The position numbers and the translations under genes were made by a program. The notes under the pieces were generated by a model. The model was not told the DNA's origin. It worked only from the letters and a program-made list of their open reading frames with translations, and searched no databases. DNA of 59,273 nucleotides from Vibrio cholerae (lineage in GTDB: Bacteria; Actinomycetota; Actinomycetes; Actinomycetales; Micrococcaceae). This document shows, piece by piece, positions 9,024-16,317 of the stretch. The stretch's first letter is position 1, and each line of letters starts with the position of its first letter. The stretch covers positions 1-59,273 of the forward strand of contig WNZI01000018.1 of assembly GCA_009728235.1 (NCBI GenBank), in the 5' to 3' direction.

Positions 9024-10534
9024 CCGCAGCACTCGACGGCCTCCTGGGCCGGATGACCATGTACCGCCTGACGCTGATCCTGCTCCTTGTCCTGACCGTC
9101 GAGGCACTCGTGCTCTCGCTGACCGGCCTCCTCGCCTACTCACCGGCGGAGATCGGCGGCTCGCTGCTCGCCGCCGTCGGGGGGACGATCATCGGGACGC
9201 GGGTGATGGCCCTGATCCTTCGCCTGCGGCCACACCGCGACTCATCGCTGATCACGGGGCTGATCGTCTTCCTCATCATGTTCCCCTCGAGCACTGCCGC
9301 CGGGCTCGGCGGGATCCTCGTCGCCGGCATCGCCGCGGGAGCCTCGAAGTTCCTCCTGGCCTTCCGGGGCCGACACATCCTCAATCCGGCCGCGACCGGC
9401 GCCGTCGTCGCCACGCTGCTGGGAGTGGGTGCTGCGGCCTGGTGGGTGGCCAATCCCTACATGCTCCCCGTCGTCGCGGTCGGCGCCGCGCTGCTGCTGT
9501 ACCGGACGCGGAAGGTGTCCATGGGCCTCGTGTTCCTCGTGGTCGCCCTCGGCATCCTGCTCGTCGTCCTGGTGCAGGGCGGCCTGCCCCCCGGCGCGGG
9601 TCTCCAGCTCGTCCTGACCTCCTACCCCGTCCTGTTCCTGCTCGGCTTCATGCTGACGGAGCCGCTCACCCTCCCGCCGCTGAGATGGCAGCAGTGGCTG
9701 TTCGCGGCGATCGTGGCCGCCGTCTTCGCCCTCCAGCTCTCCGTGGGTCCGGTCTTCCTCGGGCCGGAATTCGCCCTGGTGATCGGTAACGCCGTCGCCT
9801 TCCTCATGGGCCAGCGGCGCGGAGTGAAACTGGCCTTGACCGGGTCGCGGCAGCTCACTCCGACCAGCACGGAGATGGTCTTCGAACCGGCGCGCCCGGT
9901 CCGCTTCCGCGCCGGACAGTACATGGAACTCGATCTGCCGCACCGGGCGACCGACAGCCGCGGCAGCAGGAGGGTCTTCAGCATCACCTCCTCGCCCCAG
10001 CAGCACGACGCCGTCACCTTCGGACTGCGGACGACCGATTCCGGCAGCTCCTTCAAGAAAGCCCTCCTGGCGCTGCCCCGGGACGCCCGTGTCACGGGCA
10101 CACTCGTCGGCGGGGATTTCTCCCTTCCTCGGGATCCCTCGGTGCCACTGCTCTTCGCAGCGGGTGGCATCGGGGTGACACCGTTCATCAGCCATCTGCG
10201 CGACCTCGCGGCCCGCGGCCAGGAGCGCGACATCGTGCTCGTCTACGTCGTCCGCAGCGCCGACGAGATCGCCTTCCGTGAGGAACTCGTGGAGTTGGGG
10301 ACGCGCGTCGTGGTCTTCCTGCCGATCGACCACGGTGAAGCCTCTGCACTCCCGGAGGGGTGGACCGAGGGCGGTGCCGAACCCGGTGCGGCCGAGCTCC
10401 TCGCTGCGGTGCCGGACCTCGGCCGGCGCACCGTCCTCGTGTCGGGCTCGCCGCGCTTCATCGGCGACATCCGGTCGGCCGTGCGGACGGCAGGCGTATC
10501 CCGCGTTCGGACCGACGCGTTCCTGGGGTACTGA
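9020..10534 (+). CDS. NqrB/RnfD-like membrane domain fused to FNR-type oxidoreductase
   Basis: A 504-residue two-part protein. Residues about 15-270 hold 8-9 hydrophobic helices with an RHILNPAATGAVVATLLG segment resembling NQR2/RnfD family proteins. Residues about 275-504 form a ferredoxin-NADP-reductase-like module: RVFSITSSP (FAD binding), FAAGGIGVTPFISH (NAD(P) binding), VSGSPRFI and a C-terminal DAFLGY. The ATG at 9020 overlaps the apbE stop and has AGGAG 10 nt upstream. Inference: cytoplasmic NAD(P)H electrons enter the FNR domain, cross the membrane domain and reach the FMN lipoprotein. The physiological acceptor is unknown. Confidence 0.85.
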   Translation: MTAALDGLLGRMTMYRLTLILLLVLTVEALVLSLTGLLAYSPAEIGGSLLAAVGGTIIGTRVMALILRLRPHRDSSLITGLIVFLIMFPSSTAAGLGGILVAGIAAGASKFLLAFRGRHILNPAATGAVVATLLGVGAAAWWVANPYMLPVVAVGAALLLYRTRKVSMGLVFLVVALGILLVVLVQGGLPPGAGLQLVLTSYPVLFLLGFMLTEPLTLPPLRWQQWLFAAIVAAVFALQLSVGPVFLGPEFALVIGNAVAFLMGQRRGVKLALTGSRQLTPTSTEMVFEPARPVRFRAGQYMELDLPHRATDSRGSRRVFSITSSPQQHDAVTFGLRTTDSGSSFKKALLALPRDARVTGTLVGGDFSLPRDPSVPLLFAAGGIGVTPFISHLRDLAARGQERDIVLVYVVRSADEIAFREELVELGTRVVVFLPIDHGEASALPEGWTEGGAEPGAAELLAAVPDLGRRTVLVSGSPRFIGDIRSAVRTAGVSRVRTDAFLGY

Positions 10535-10629
10535 GTTCCGGGCGCCCGGCGTTGCCGCGCTGTTTCCACCACCCCTGCGGCACCTGCTAAGCTCGATAAG
10601 TCCCTCACGGGCACGGAAGTCTCGTGTCT

Positions 10630-10705
10630 GCCTTCGTAGCTCAGGGGATAGAGCGTCTGCCTCCGGAGCAGAAGGTCGTAGGTTCGAATCCTATCGAGGG
10701 CACCA
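10630..10705 (+). tRNA. tRNA-Arg (anticodon CCG)
   Basis: A complete cloverleaf. The acceptor stem GCCTTCG (10630-10636) pairs with CGAGGGC (10695-10701) with one G-U pair. The anticodon loop CTCCGGA (10661-10667) gives anticodon CCG, flanked by TCTGC/GCAGA, and the T-loop is TTCGAAT. The 3' CCA is encoded (10703-10705). It reads CGG codons. No integrase or att duplication lies beside it. Confidence 0.97.
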
Positions 10706-10725
10706 TCCGACTCGGAACGAGTCCC

Positions 10726-10763
10726 ACCGCCGTCGGCCACCAGGCCGGCGGCGGTTCTGTTTT
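10726..10763 (+). terminator. Rho-independent terminator after tRNA-Arg
   Basis: A 13-bp stem with one G-U pair, ACCGCCGTCGGCC / GGCCGGCGGCGGT around an ACCA loop, followed by TCTGTTTT. It sits 20 nt after the tRNA. Confidence 0.85.
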
Positions 10764-10821
10764 GGTAGGCTCCACGGGACGTGCCTCCGGGGCCACGACT
10801 GAGCCCATCAGCGGGGGAACT

Positions 10822-11574
10822 GTGGACACGAAGGGCACTCACCGGCGCCGCCGTCTCGCACCGGCCGTCCCCGGTGTCCTCACGGTGATCGTGATGATCC
10901 TCGTGGTCCTCGCTGCCGGCTTCACGGGCGAATTCTCGGCCGAGCCCGTCCTGAACCCGACCGTCGCGGCCGGCGATGAGGAGAGGACACCCACGGCGAC
11001 GGCGACCGAGCTCCCCGAACCGCTCGCCGAGGACGGCGAGCGCCTCGAGGTCAGCGGCGACGTGGTGATCGCGATGGTGCTGGTCCTGGCCGTAGCGGCG
11101 CTGGCACTGCTCGTGAGGTTCCTGCTGCGGTTCAGGCGACGCGAACCGGGCCTGGGACCGCCGGTGGAGCAGGTCGATCTCCAGCAACCCGGAACGCTGT
11201 GGCTCGTGGAGGACGCCCTTCCGGTGTGGACCGAGACGTCGAGGACGTCCTTCGACGACGCCACCGACACAACCGACGCCGTCATCCGCTGCTGGCTCGA
11301 GCTCGAACGCCTGTGCGCGCGAGCGGGGGCCGGGCGCCGGCCCACCCAGACGACGACGGACTTCGCCTCCGCGGTAGCACGCCAGCTCGGCCTGCCTGCG
11401 GAACCACTGACGATCCTCAACGGCCTCTACCAGCGCGCCCGGTTCGGACAGCGGCACACCGAACATCCCTCCGACCCGCTGGGAGCAACAGACCGTGCGG
11501 CAGCGTCGGCGAGCGTCGACGCGCTGTCCGCCGCTCTCGTATCCCGGCGGCGTGCAGGACAGGGGCGCGGATGA
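10822..11574 (+). CDS. DUF4129 domain membrane protein
   Basis: A 250-residue protein with hydrophobic segments at about residues 17-37 and 85-105 and a cytoplasmic C-terminal part matching the DUF4129 pattern (DAVIRCWLELERLCARAG, then RRPTQTTTDFASAVARQLG). DUF4129 proteins usually sit with MoxR ATPases and DUF58 proteins, as here. The GTG start at 10822 follows a purine-rich GCGGGGGAA sequence. The stop overlaps the next ATG. A function in assembling or maturing a cell-envelope or secreted component is often proposed for such clusters, but none is demonstrated by the sequence. Confidence 0.8.
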   Translation: MDTKGTHRRRRLAPAVPGVLTVIVMILVVLAAGFTGEFSAEPVLNPTVAAGDEERTPTATATELPEPLAEDGERLEVSGDVVIAMVLVLAVAALALLVRFLLRFRRREPGLGPPVEQVDLQQPGTLWLVEDALPVWTETSRTSFDDATDTTDAVIRCWLELERLCARAGAGRRPTQTTTDFASAVARQLGLPAEPLTILNGLYQRARFGQRHTEHPSDPLGATDRAAASASVDALSAALVSRRRAGQGRG

Positions 11575-12092
11575 GGCAGATGGCTCGGCCGGTCCCCGTC
11601 CGGGTGGCCCCGGCAGCGCTGGTCCGCCCCCGACCGGCCGGGCGTGGAGCGGTGAGGGCCTCCGCCTGGCTGATCACGGTGGTGCTGGTCGGGCTGGCGT
11701 GCGTTTCCGCCTGGTTCTTCGGCCTCGATGCACGCCACGCCGTCGTCCTCGTCGGTGCGGCCTTCGCCGGCGGTATCGCCAACGGGCTCCTCGACGGCGT
11801 CGACCTCCCCCGCCCCGTCCTGGCGGCGCTGCCGGCACCGACCCGGGGCCTCGCGGACGTGCAGGCACTCGAGTTCTCGCTGTCGTCCAGCGAGCCGGGC
11901 TCCCGCGCGGTCCTGGAACTGCACACCATCGGTACCAGGCTGGCAGCCGATGTCCCGGCGGCGCCCAAGAGCGAGGCATTGGAGCGGTTCCTGTCGCAGC
12001 AGCGCCCCCTGCCGCTGACGCACCGGGAGGTCCGGGACCTCCTCGACGAGCTCGTTCGCATCTCCTCCACGAAACGGGAGGAAGACCCTTGA
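11571..12092 (+). CDS. Membrane protein of the MoxR/DUF58 cluster, unknown function
   Basis: A 173-residue protein with two adjacent hydrophobic segments (about residues 30-48 and 52-70) and a soluble C-terminal half of about 100 residues ending in a charged tail (SSTKREEDP). I recognise no catalytic motif. The ATG overlaps the DUF4129 gene's stop (ATGA), and moxR follows after 81 bp. It is therefore probably a subunit working with the DUF4129, MoxR and DUF58 proteins, likely as a membrane anchor. Confidence 0.7.
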   Translation: MRQMARPVPVRVAPAALVRPRPAGRGAVRASAWLITVVLVGLACVSAWFFGLDARHAVVLVGAAFAGGIANGLLDGVDLPRPVLAALPAPTRGLADVQALEFSLSSSEPGSRAVLELHTIGTRLAADVPAAPKSEALERFLSQQRPLPLTHREVRDLLDELVRISSTKREEDP

Positions 12093-12135
12093 CGCAGCTG
12101 ACACCGCACTCACCGGCACCGGCACCGCCACTGCC

Positions 12136-12163
12136 CGCCCTCGCCCTCGCCCTCGCCCTCGCC
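12136..12163 (+). repeat. CGCCCT hexanucleotide repeat upstream of moxR
   Basis: There are 4.7 copies of CGCCCT just before the moxR Shine-Dalgarno (AGGAG at 12164-12168). The repeat is noncoding in the assigned gene set. Copy-number change would alter the spacing between the preceding stop codon and moxR. Confidence 0.7.
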
Positions 12164-12173
12164 AGGAGACCCC

Positions 12174-13193
12174 ATGACAGCACCTGACCCGCTTCCCGCC
12201 AGTCCTTCCGGTCGTGGTGGCGGGAGCTCGCCGCACTCCCCAAAGGAAGCCGCCGACGTCGGGCGCGAGGTCCTGGAGCGCACCGCGACCGTCGTCGTCG
12301 GCGCCGAAGCCGCCCTGCGCCTGGCCCTCGCGGCCGTTCTCGCAGGGGGTCACGTCCTGTTCGAGGACCTTCCCGGGCTGGGCAAGACCCTGGCCGCCAA
12401 GACCCTGGCACAGGCGTTGGGCCTGGATTTCCGCCGCCTCCAGTTCACGCCGGACCTGCTGCCCTCCGACGTCACCGGGTCCTCCATCTTCAACCCGGTG
12501 ACTCGCGAGTTCGACTTCAAGCCCGGTCCGATCTTCGCCGGGCTGTTCCTCGCCGACGAGATCAACCGGACATCACCCAAGACGCAGTCCGCGCTGCTCG
12601 AGGCGATGGCCGAGGCCCAGGTCTCCGCGGAGGGGGCAACACTGCCGCTCCAGCGTCCCTTCCATGTCTTCGCGACGTCGAATCCCATCGAGTTCGAGGG
12701 CACATATCCGCTCCCCGAGGCTCAACTCGACCGTTTCATGGTCCGACTGCGCTTCGGCTACCCCGGCGCCGGCGGTGAGCAGAACATCATCACGCGCCGC
12801 ATCCGACGACGCCGGGACGACACCCGTGTGGAGCGCGTCACCAGCGCGGAGGGACTGCTCCGCCTGCAGGCCGTCGTGGAGTCCGTGGAGGTGGACGACG
12901 ACGTCATCGACTACGCGGTGCGCCTCACTGCGGCGACCCGGAGTCATCCGGCGGTGGAGGTGGGTGCCTCGCCCCGTGGCTCGCAGGCCCTCGTCCTGCT
13001 GGGCCGGGCCCTCGCGGTCCTCGACGCACGATCGTTCGTCCTTCCGGAGGACATCAAGGAGGCAGCGGTCTCCGTGCTGGCCCACCGGCTGACGCTCACG
13101 CCGTCGTCCTGGGCGCAGGGCGTCGACACCGACACCGTGGTGCGCGACGTCCTGGCCGAGGTGCCCACCCCGTCCACCGTGCCACGTGCCTAG
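12174..13193 (+). CDS. MoxR family AAA+ ATPase
   Basis: A 339-residue AAA+ ATPase of the MoxR branch, which acts as a chaperone-like remodeller for a partner vWA/DUF58 protein. Walker A is the degenerate EDLPGLGKTLAAK at about residues 64-76; Walker B is GLFLADEINRTSPKTQSALLEAM at about 122-144 (given here as landmarks); sensor ATSNPIEFEGTYPLPEAQLDRF follows. The C-terminal lid contains GASPRGSQAL. The ATG follows AGGAG with a 5-nt gap. The stop overlaps the DUF58 GTG start by 8 bases, so the two proteins are translationally coupled. Confidence 0.9.
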   Translation: MTAPDPLPASPSGRGGGSSPHSPKEAADVGREVLERTATVVVGAEAALRLALAAVLAGGHVLFEDLPGLGKTLAAKTLAQALGLDFRRLQFTPDLLPSDVTGSSIFNPVTREFDFKPGPIFAGLFLADEINRTSPKTQSALLEAMAEAQVSAEGATLPLQRPFHVFATSNPIEFEGTYPLPEAQLDRFMVRLRFGYPGAGGEQNIITRRIRRRRDDTRVERVTSAEGLLRLQAVVESVEVDDDVIDYAVRLTAATRSHPAVEVGASPRGSQALVLLGRALAVLDARSFVLPEDIKEAAVSVLAHRLTLTPSSWAQGVDTDTVVRDVLAEVPTPSTVPRA

Positions 13194-14592
13194 GACGCGG
13201 CCACTCACAGGCGCCCCCGTGTGGTCCCTGTCCGTCATCGCCGCCCTGGTCTGCGCCGTGGCGGGACTGATCGCCGGGCGTCCGGACACTGTTGCCCTCG
13301 CCACGCCCTTCGCCCTCCTCGCCCTGTCCCGCCCCGCCTCCGGACGTGGCGACCCTGCTGCGCGTTCACGCTTCACCGTGGACCGACGGCCCCGGGCCGG
13401 GTCCCGCGTCCGGCTCGTGCTCGCTCCCGCTCCCGCTCCCGCTCCCGCTCCTGACAATGCGGGGCCTTCGGCGCGTCGGTTGGTCGCCACCACCATGTCT
13501 GCCCCGGGTCGCTTCCCCGAGGCGGTCGTGCTGCGGGACGACGAGGAATGCCCCGTGCTCGTCGATGCGCCGTTGTCCGGCGAACTCGAGGTCCTGTCCT
13601 ACGGGTCGATGAGCATCGGTCCGGACCTCTCGCATCCCCGCCCATTCGATGCCGCCCCACCCGTGCGCGTCAGCATCCTGCCGTCGGTCGGGGCCGAACA
13701 GGGCCGTCCCGTGTCGCGGCGACTCGTCGGACTCACAGGTACCCACCGGTCCGGGCGGCCCGGTGAGGGCGGTGATATGAGGTCGATCGCTCCGCTGCAA
13801 CCCGGGGACCAGCTCAGGCGGATCGACTGGCGGGCCACGGCCCGGCGTTCGGCCGACCAGGACAGGATCATGGTCCGCCGCACCTTCGCCGATGCCGAGG
13901 CCTCCGTCATCCTCGTCATCGACACCGGGCACGATCTGCCGGCCTCGACCGCGGACTGGTTCGCGACGGGCCCGCGGCGTCTGCTCCCCGGCTCGCTCCA
14001 CCTGGCGCGGATGGCGGCGACAGCAGTGGCGGCGTCGTATCTCGCGGTCGGGGACCGGGTGGGCCTGGACGATCTGTCGGGCGCCCGGCGTCCCCTGCGC
14101 AGCGCGGCGGGAGTACGTCACCTCGAGCAGATCCGGACCCGGTTGGCCGGCACGGGCGTGTTGCCGCGACGACGACGGCTGCGGGACCCCGTGCCTCCGT
14201 CGGGTGCCGTCGTCCTGGTGTTCTCAGCCTTCCTCGACGCCGAACCCGCACGCCTCCTGCGCCTGTGGCACGCCCAGGGACACGTGGTCGTCGGGGTCGA
14301 CTGCGTTCCGGTGCTCGAGCGCACGGAGGCGACGACGGCACAGGCCCTGGCCGTCCGCCTCACCCTGCTGCGCAGGCGCCTGGTGCTCGATGGTCTGCGG
14401 AGCGACGGCCTCCCGGTCGTTCGGGCACAGGGAGATCCCGATGGTCCGTCGCGCGGAGAAGCAGGACGCTCCGGAGGCAGCCCCGACACCGGGGGTGACA
14501 CCCTTGCAGCAGGCCTGCGGGTACTCGCCCGACAAGCCGTTCGCCGCCCGGGACGGGCATCCGGTCCGCTGCCGGTCCGGAGGACCCCGTGA
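13186..14592 (+). CDS. DUF58 domain protein (MoxR partner)
   Basis: A 468-residue protein with two N-terminal hydrophobic segments (about residues 12-50), a beta-rich middle region and the DUF58 signature RSIAPLQPGDQLRRIDWRA at about residues 198-216, followed by a vWA-like fold starting ASVILVIDTGHDLP. The GTG start at 13186 lies inside the moxR 3' end. An (AP)5-type segment at about residues 80-89 is coded by a perfect hexanucleotide repeat. The 3' end overlaps the next gene. DUF58 proteins are standard partners of MoxR ATPases. Confidence 0.88.
   Translation: MPRTRPLTGAPVWSLSVIAALVCAVAGLIAGRPDTVALATPFALLALSRPASGRGDPAARSRFTVDRRPRAGSRVRLVLAPAPAPAPAPDNAGPSARRLVATTMSAPGRFPEAVVLRDDEECPVLVDAPLSGELEVLSYGSMSIGPDLSHPRPFDAAPPVRVSILPSVGAEQGRPVSRRLVGLTGTHRSGRPGEGGDMRSIAPLQPGDQLRRIDWRATARRSADQDRIMVRRTFADAEASVILVIDTGHDLPASTADWFATGPRRLLPGSLHLARMAATAVAASYLAVGDRVGLDDLSGARRPLRSAAGVRHLEQIRTRLAGTGVLPRRRRLRDPVPPSGAVVLVFSAFLDAEPARLLRLWHAQGHVVVGVDCVPVLERTEATTAQALAVRLTLLRRRLVLDGLRSDGLPVVRAQGDPDGPSRGEAGRSGGSPDTGGDTLAAGLRVLARQAVRRPGRASGPLPVRRTP
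13423..13452 (+). repeat. GCTCCC hexanucleotide repeat inside the DUF58 gene
   Basis: Five copies of GCTCCC (the last ending CCT) code for alternating Ala-Pro in a predicted linker. The repeat is in frame, so unit gain or loss changes linker length without breaking the gene. Confidence 0.8.
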
Positions 14593-15203
14593 AGCACCGG
14601 TCCCCCGGCCGCGCCGCCGGGAATCCTGTCGTCCCGGACCGCCCGGGTCTCGTGCCGCTGTCCCTGGTGCGGGCGGGAACCGCCCTCGTCGCCGTCCTGC
14701 TGGGCTCCGTGGCCTGGAACGGCTCCGGCTGGATCGTCCTGCCCCTCCTCGTCGCGGCCGGTGCCGCCGTCGTCCCGTCGCTCGGCATGGCGATGCTGTC
14801 CCTCCTGCTCCTGGTGGTCGCCTATGCGGTGTCGATGCCCGCCGGGTCACCGTGGCTCTTCGCCTTCGTTGCCGGCCTCCATGCACTGTTCGTCCTCTAT
14901 CTCCTGCTCCTCCACCTCCCGCTCCGGGGGTGGATCAGCGCGGCCGCCCTGAGGGAGCTGGTGGTCTCCTTCCTCCGCATCCAGGCCGTGGCTCAACCCC
15001 TGGCCGTCCTCGCACTGCTCGTCGACGACGCCGGATCGAATCTCGGATGGGTGCTCCTCGGGGTCACCGCGCTCGCGGGCTGGACGCTGTGGCTGGTGCG
15101 CCCTGCCTCCGAGAAGGAGGTCCGGAGCACGGGTGAGAAGGAGGGCCGGCTGGAGCCGGAGGGAGGAAGCACCCCGGGCGGCACCCCACTCCGGCCACGT
15201 TGA
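14589..15203 (+). CDS. Polytopic membrane protein, last gene of the MoxR cluster
   Basis: A 204-residue protein with five or six hydrophobic segments between about residues 25 and 170 and a charged, Glu/Gly-rich C-terminal tail (EKEVRSTGEKEGRLEPEGG). I do not recognise a family. The GTG start overlaps the DUF58 stop codon, so it belongs to the same transcript. It could form a membrane platform for the complex; that is inference from position only. Confidence 0.7.
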   Translation: MKHRSPGRAAGNPVVPDRPGLVPLSLVRAGTALVAVLLGSVAWNGSGWIVLPLLVAAGAAVVPSLGMAMLSLLLLVVAYAVSMPAGSPWLFAFVAGLHALFVLYLLLLHLPLRGWISAAALRELVVSFLRIQAVAQPLAVLALLVDDAGSNLGWVLLGVTALAGWTLWLVRPASEKEVRSTGEKEGRLEPEGGSTPGGTPLRPR

Positions 15204-15223
15204 CGGGCCGGCACGGGCACAGT

Positions 15224-15242
15224 GCGGACGCAGCCTGTCCGC
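15224..15242 (+). terminator. Hairpin after the MoxR cluster
   Basis: A perfect 6-bp stem GCGGAC / GTCCGC around GCAGCCT, 21 nt after the last gene of the cluster. There is no U-tract, so its activity is uncertain. Confidence 0.3.
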
Positions 15243-15251
15243 GTCGCGCCG

Positions 15252-15257
15252 TACCGT
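15252..15257 (+). promoter_or_regulatory. -10 hexamer for leaderless WYL regulator transcript
   Basis: TACCGT ends 6 nt before the ATG at 15264. There is no Shine-Dalgarno sequence, so a transcript starting at the ATG is plausible. Confidence 0.4.
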
Positions 15258-15263
15258 TGAGCC

Positions 15264-16271
15264 ATGATCGAGACCTCGGCGCGTCTGCTGCAGCTGCTCT
15301 CGCTCCTTCAGATGAGGCGCGAGTGGACCGGTTCCGCCCTCGCCCAGCGCATGGACGTCACCGAGCGCACGGTCCGGCGGGACATCGGCAAGCTGCGCAC
15401 ACTGGGTTATCCGATCAATGCCTCACCGGGCGTCGCCGGCGGTTACCAGCTGGGTGCCGGCGCGCAGCTCCCCCCGCTCCTGCTGGACGACGACGAGGCG
15501 CTGGCCGTCGCCATCGGCCTCACCGCGGTCACGGCCAGCCCTGTCTCCGGAGTGGGTGAAGCCTCCGTGCGGGCCCTCACCAAGCTCGAGCAGGTCCTGC
15601 CGCCACGGCTGCGTCCGCGCTTCTCCGGTCTCCGCTCCGCGGTCACCCGGATGGCTGCGGCGAGCACCCCGGTGAATCCGGAGGTCCTGACGGCCTTGTC
15701 CTCGGCCATCACCGAGCGCCGCTGTGTCGCGTTCCGCTACGACCGCCATGATGGCGAATCCTCGCGCCGCGTCGTCGAGCCGTACCGCCTGGTGGACACC
15801 GGCCGGCGCTGGTACCTCGTGGCGTTCGACCGGTCGAGGGAGGACTGGCGCACGTTCCGCGTGGACCGCTGCCAGAGCGTGCCCATGGCCCGGGACCGCT
15901 TCGCCCCCCGCCCGCTACCGGCGGCGGACCTCGCCGCCTACGTGCAGGAATCCATCACCCGCTCGCCGTACTCCTACGATGCCGTGATCCGCTTCCACGC
16001 GCCACTGCAGCACCTGGAGGCACGCGTCCCTCCGAACACGGGCACCCTCGAGTCGGACGGCGCCGACCACACGCTGCTCCGCGCGGGGTTCGACTCCCTC
16101 GACTTCCCCCTGGCCTGCCTGGCGAGCTGGGACATCGACTTCGAGGTCCTCGAACCAGCGGCGATGCGTGAGCGGGCCGTCGTCGTCGCCGACCGCCTGC
16201 GCCGGGCCGGGACGACGGCAGCGCGCGGGGATCCGAGCGAGCAGGGCGAAACCGGGTCCAGCTCTCGGTGA
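15264..16271 (+). CDS. HTH-WYL domain transcriptional regulator
   Basis: A 335-residue DeoR/YafY-type regulator. Residues about 5-60 form a helix-turn-helix ([20 protein letters not shown]). The middle and C-terminal parts form a WYL domain ([14 protein letters not shown], then [21 protein letters not shown]) with a WCX-type extension. WYL domains sense ligands or nucleic acids; the target here is unknown. It stands alone between the MoxR cluster and hrpA and may regulate distant genes. Confidence 0.88.
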   Translation: MIETSARLLQLLSLLQMRREWTGSALAQRMDVTERTVRRDIGKLRTLGYPINASPGVAGGYQLGAGAQLPPLLLDDDEALAVAIGLTAVTASPVSGVGEASVRALTKLEQVLPPRLRPRFSGLRSAVTRMAAASTPVNPEVLTALSSAITERRCVAFRYDRHDGESSRRVVEPYRLVDTGRRWYLVAFDRSREDWRTFRVDRCQSVPMARDRFAPRPLPAADLAAYVQESITRSPYSYDAVIRFHAPLQHLEARVPPNTGTLESDGADHTLLRAGFDSLDFPLACLASWDIDFEVLEPAAMRERAVVVADRLRRAGTTAARGDPSEQGETGSSSR

Positions 16272-16317
16272 ACACCCGCCTGCGCGTCCGGGAGAGCAAC
16301 TAGACTGGCAGGCAACT

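Noticed and set aside
10538..10549. CCGGGCGCCCGG palindrome after the NqrB/FNR fusion gene
   Set aside because: A loop-less 12-bp palindrome is common by chance at this GC content and has no U-tract; not called as a terminator.
10630..10821. tRNA-Arg as a site for an integrated element
   Set aside because: No integrase, no repeated 3' tRNA end and ordinary housekeeping genes on both sides.
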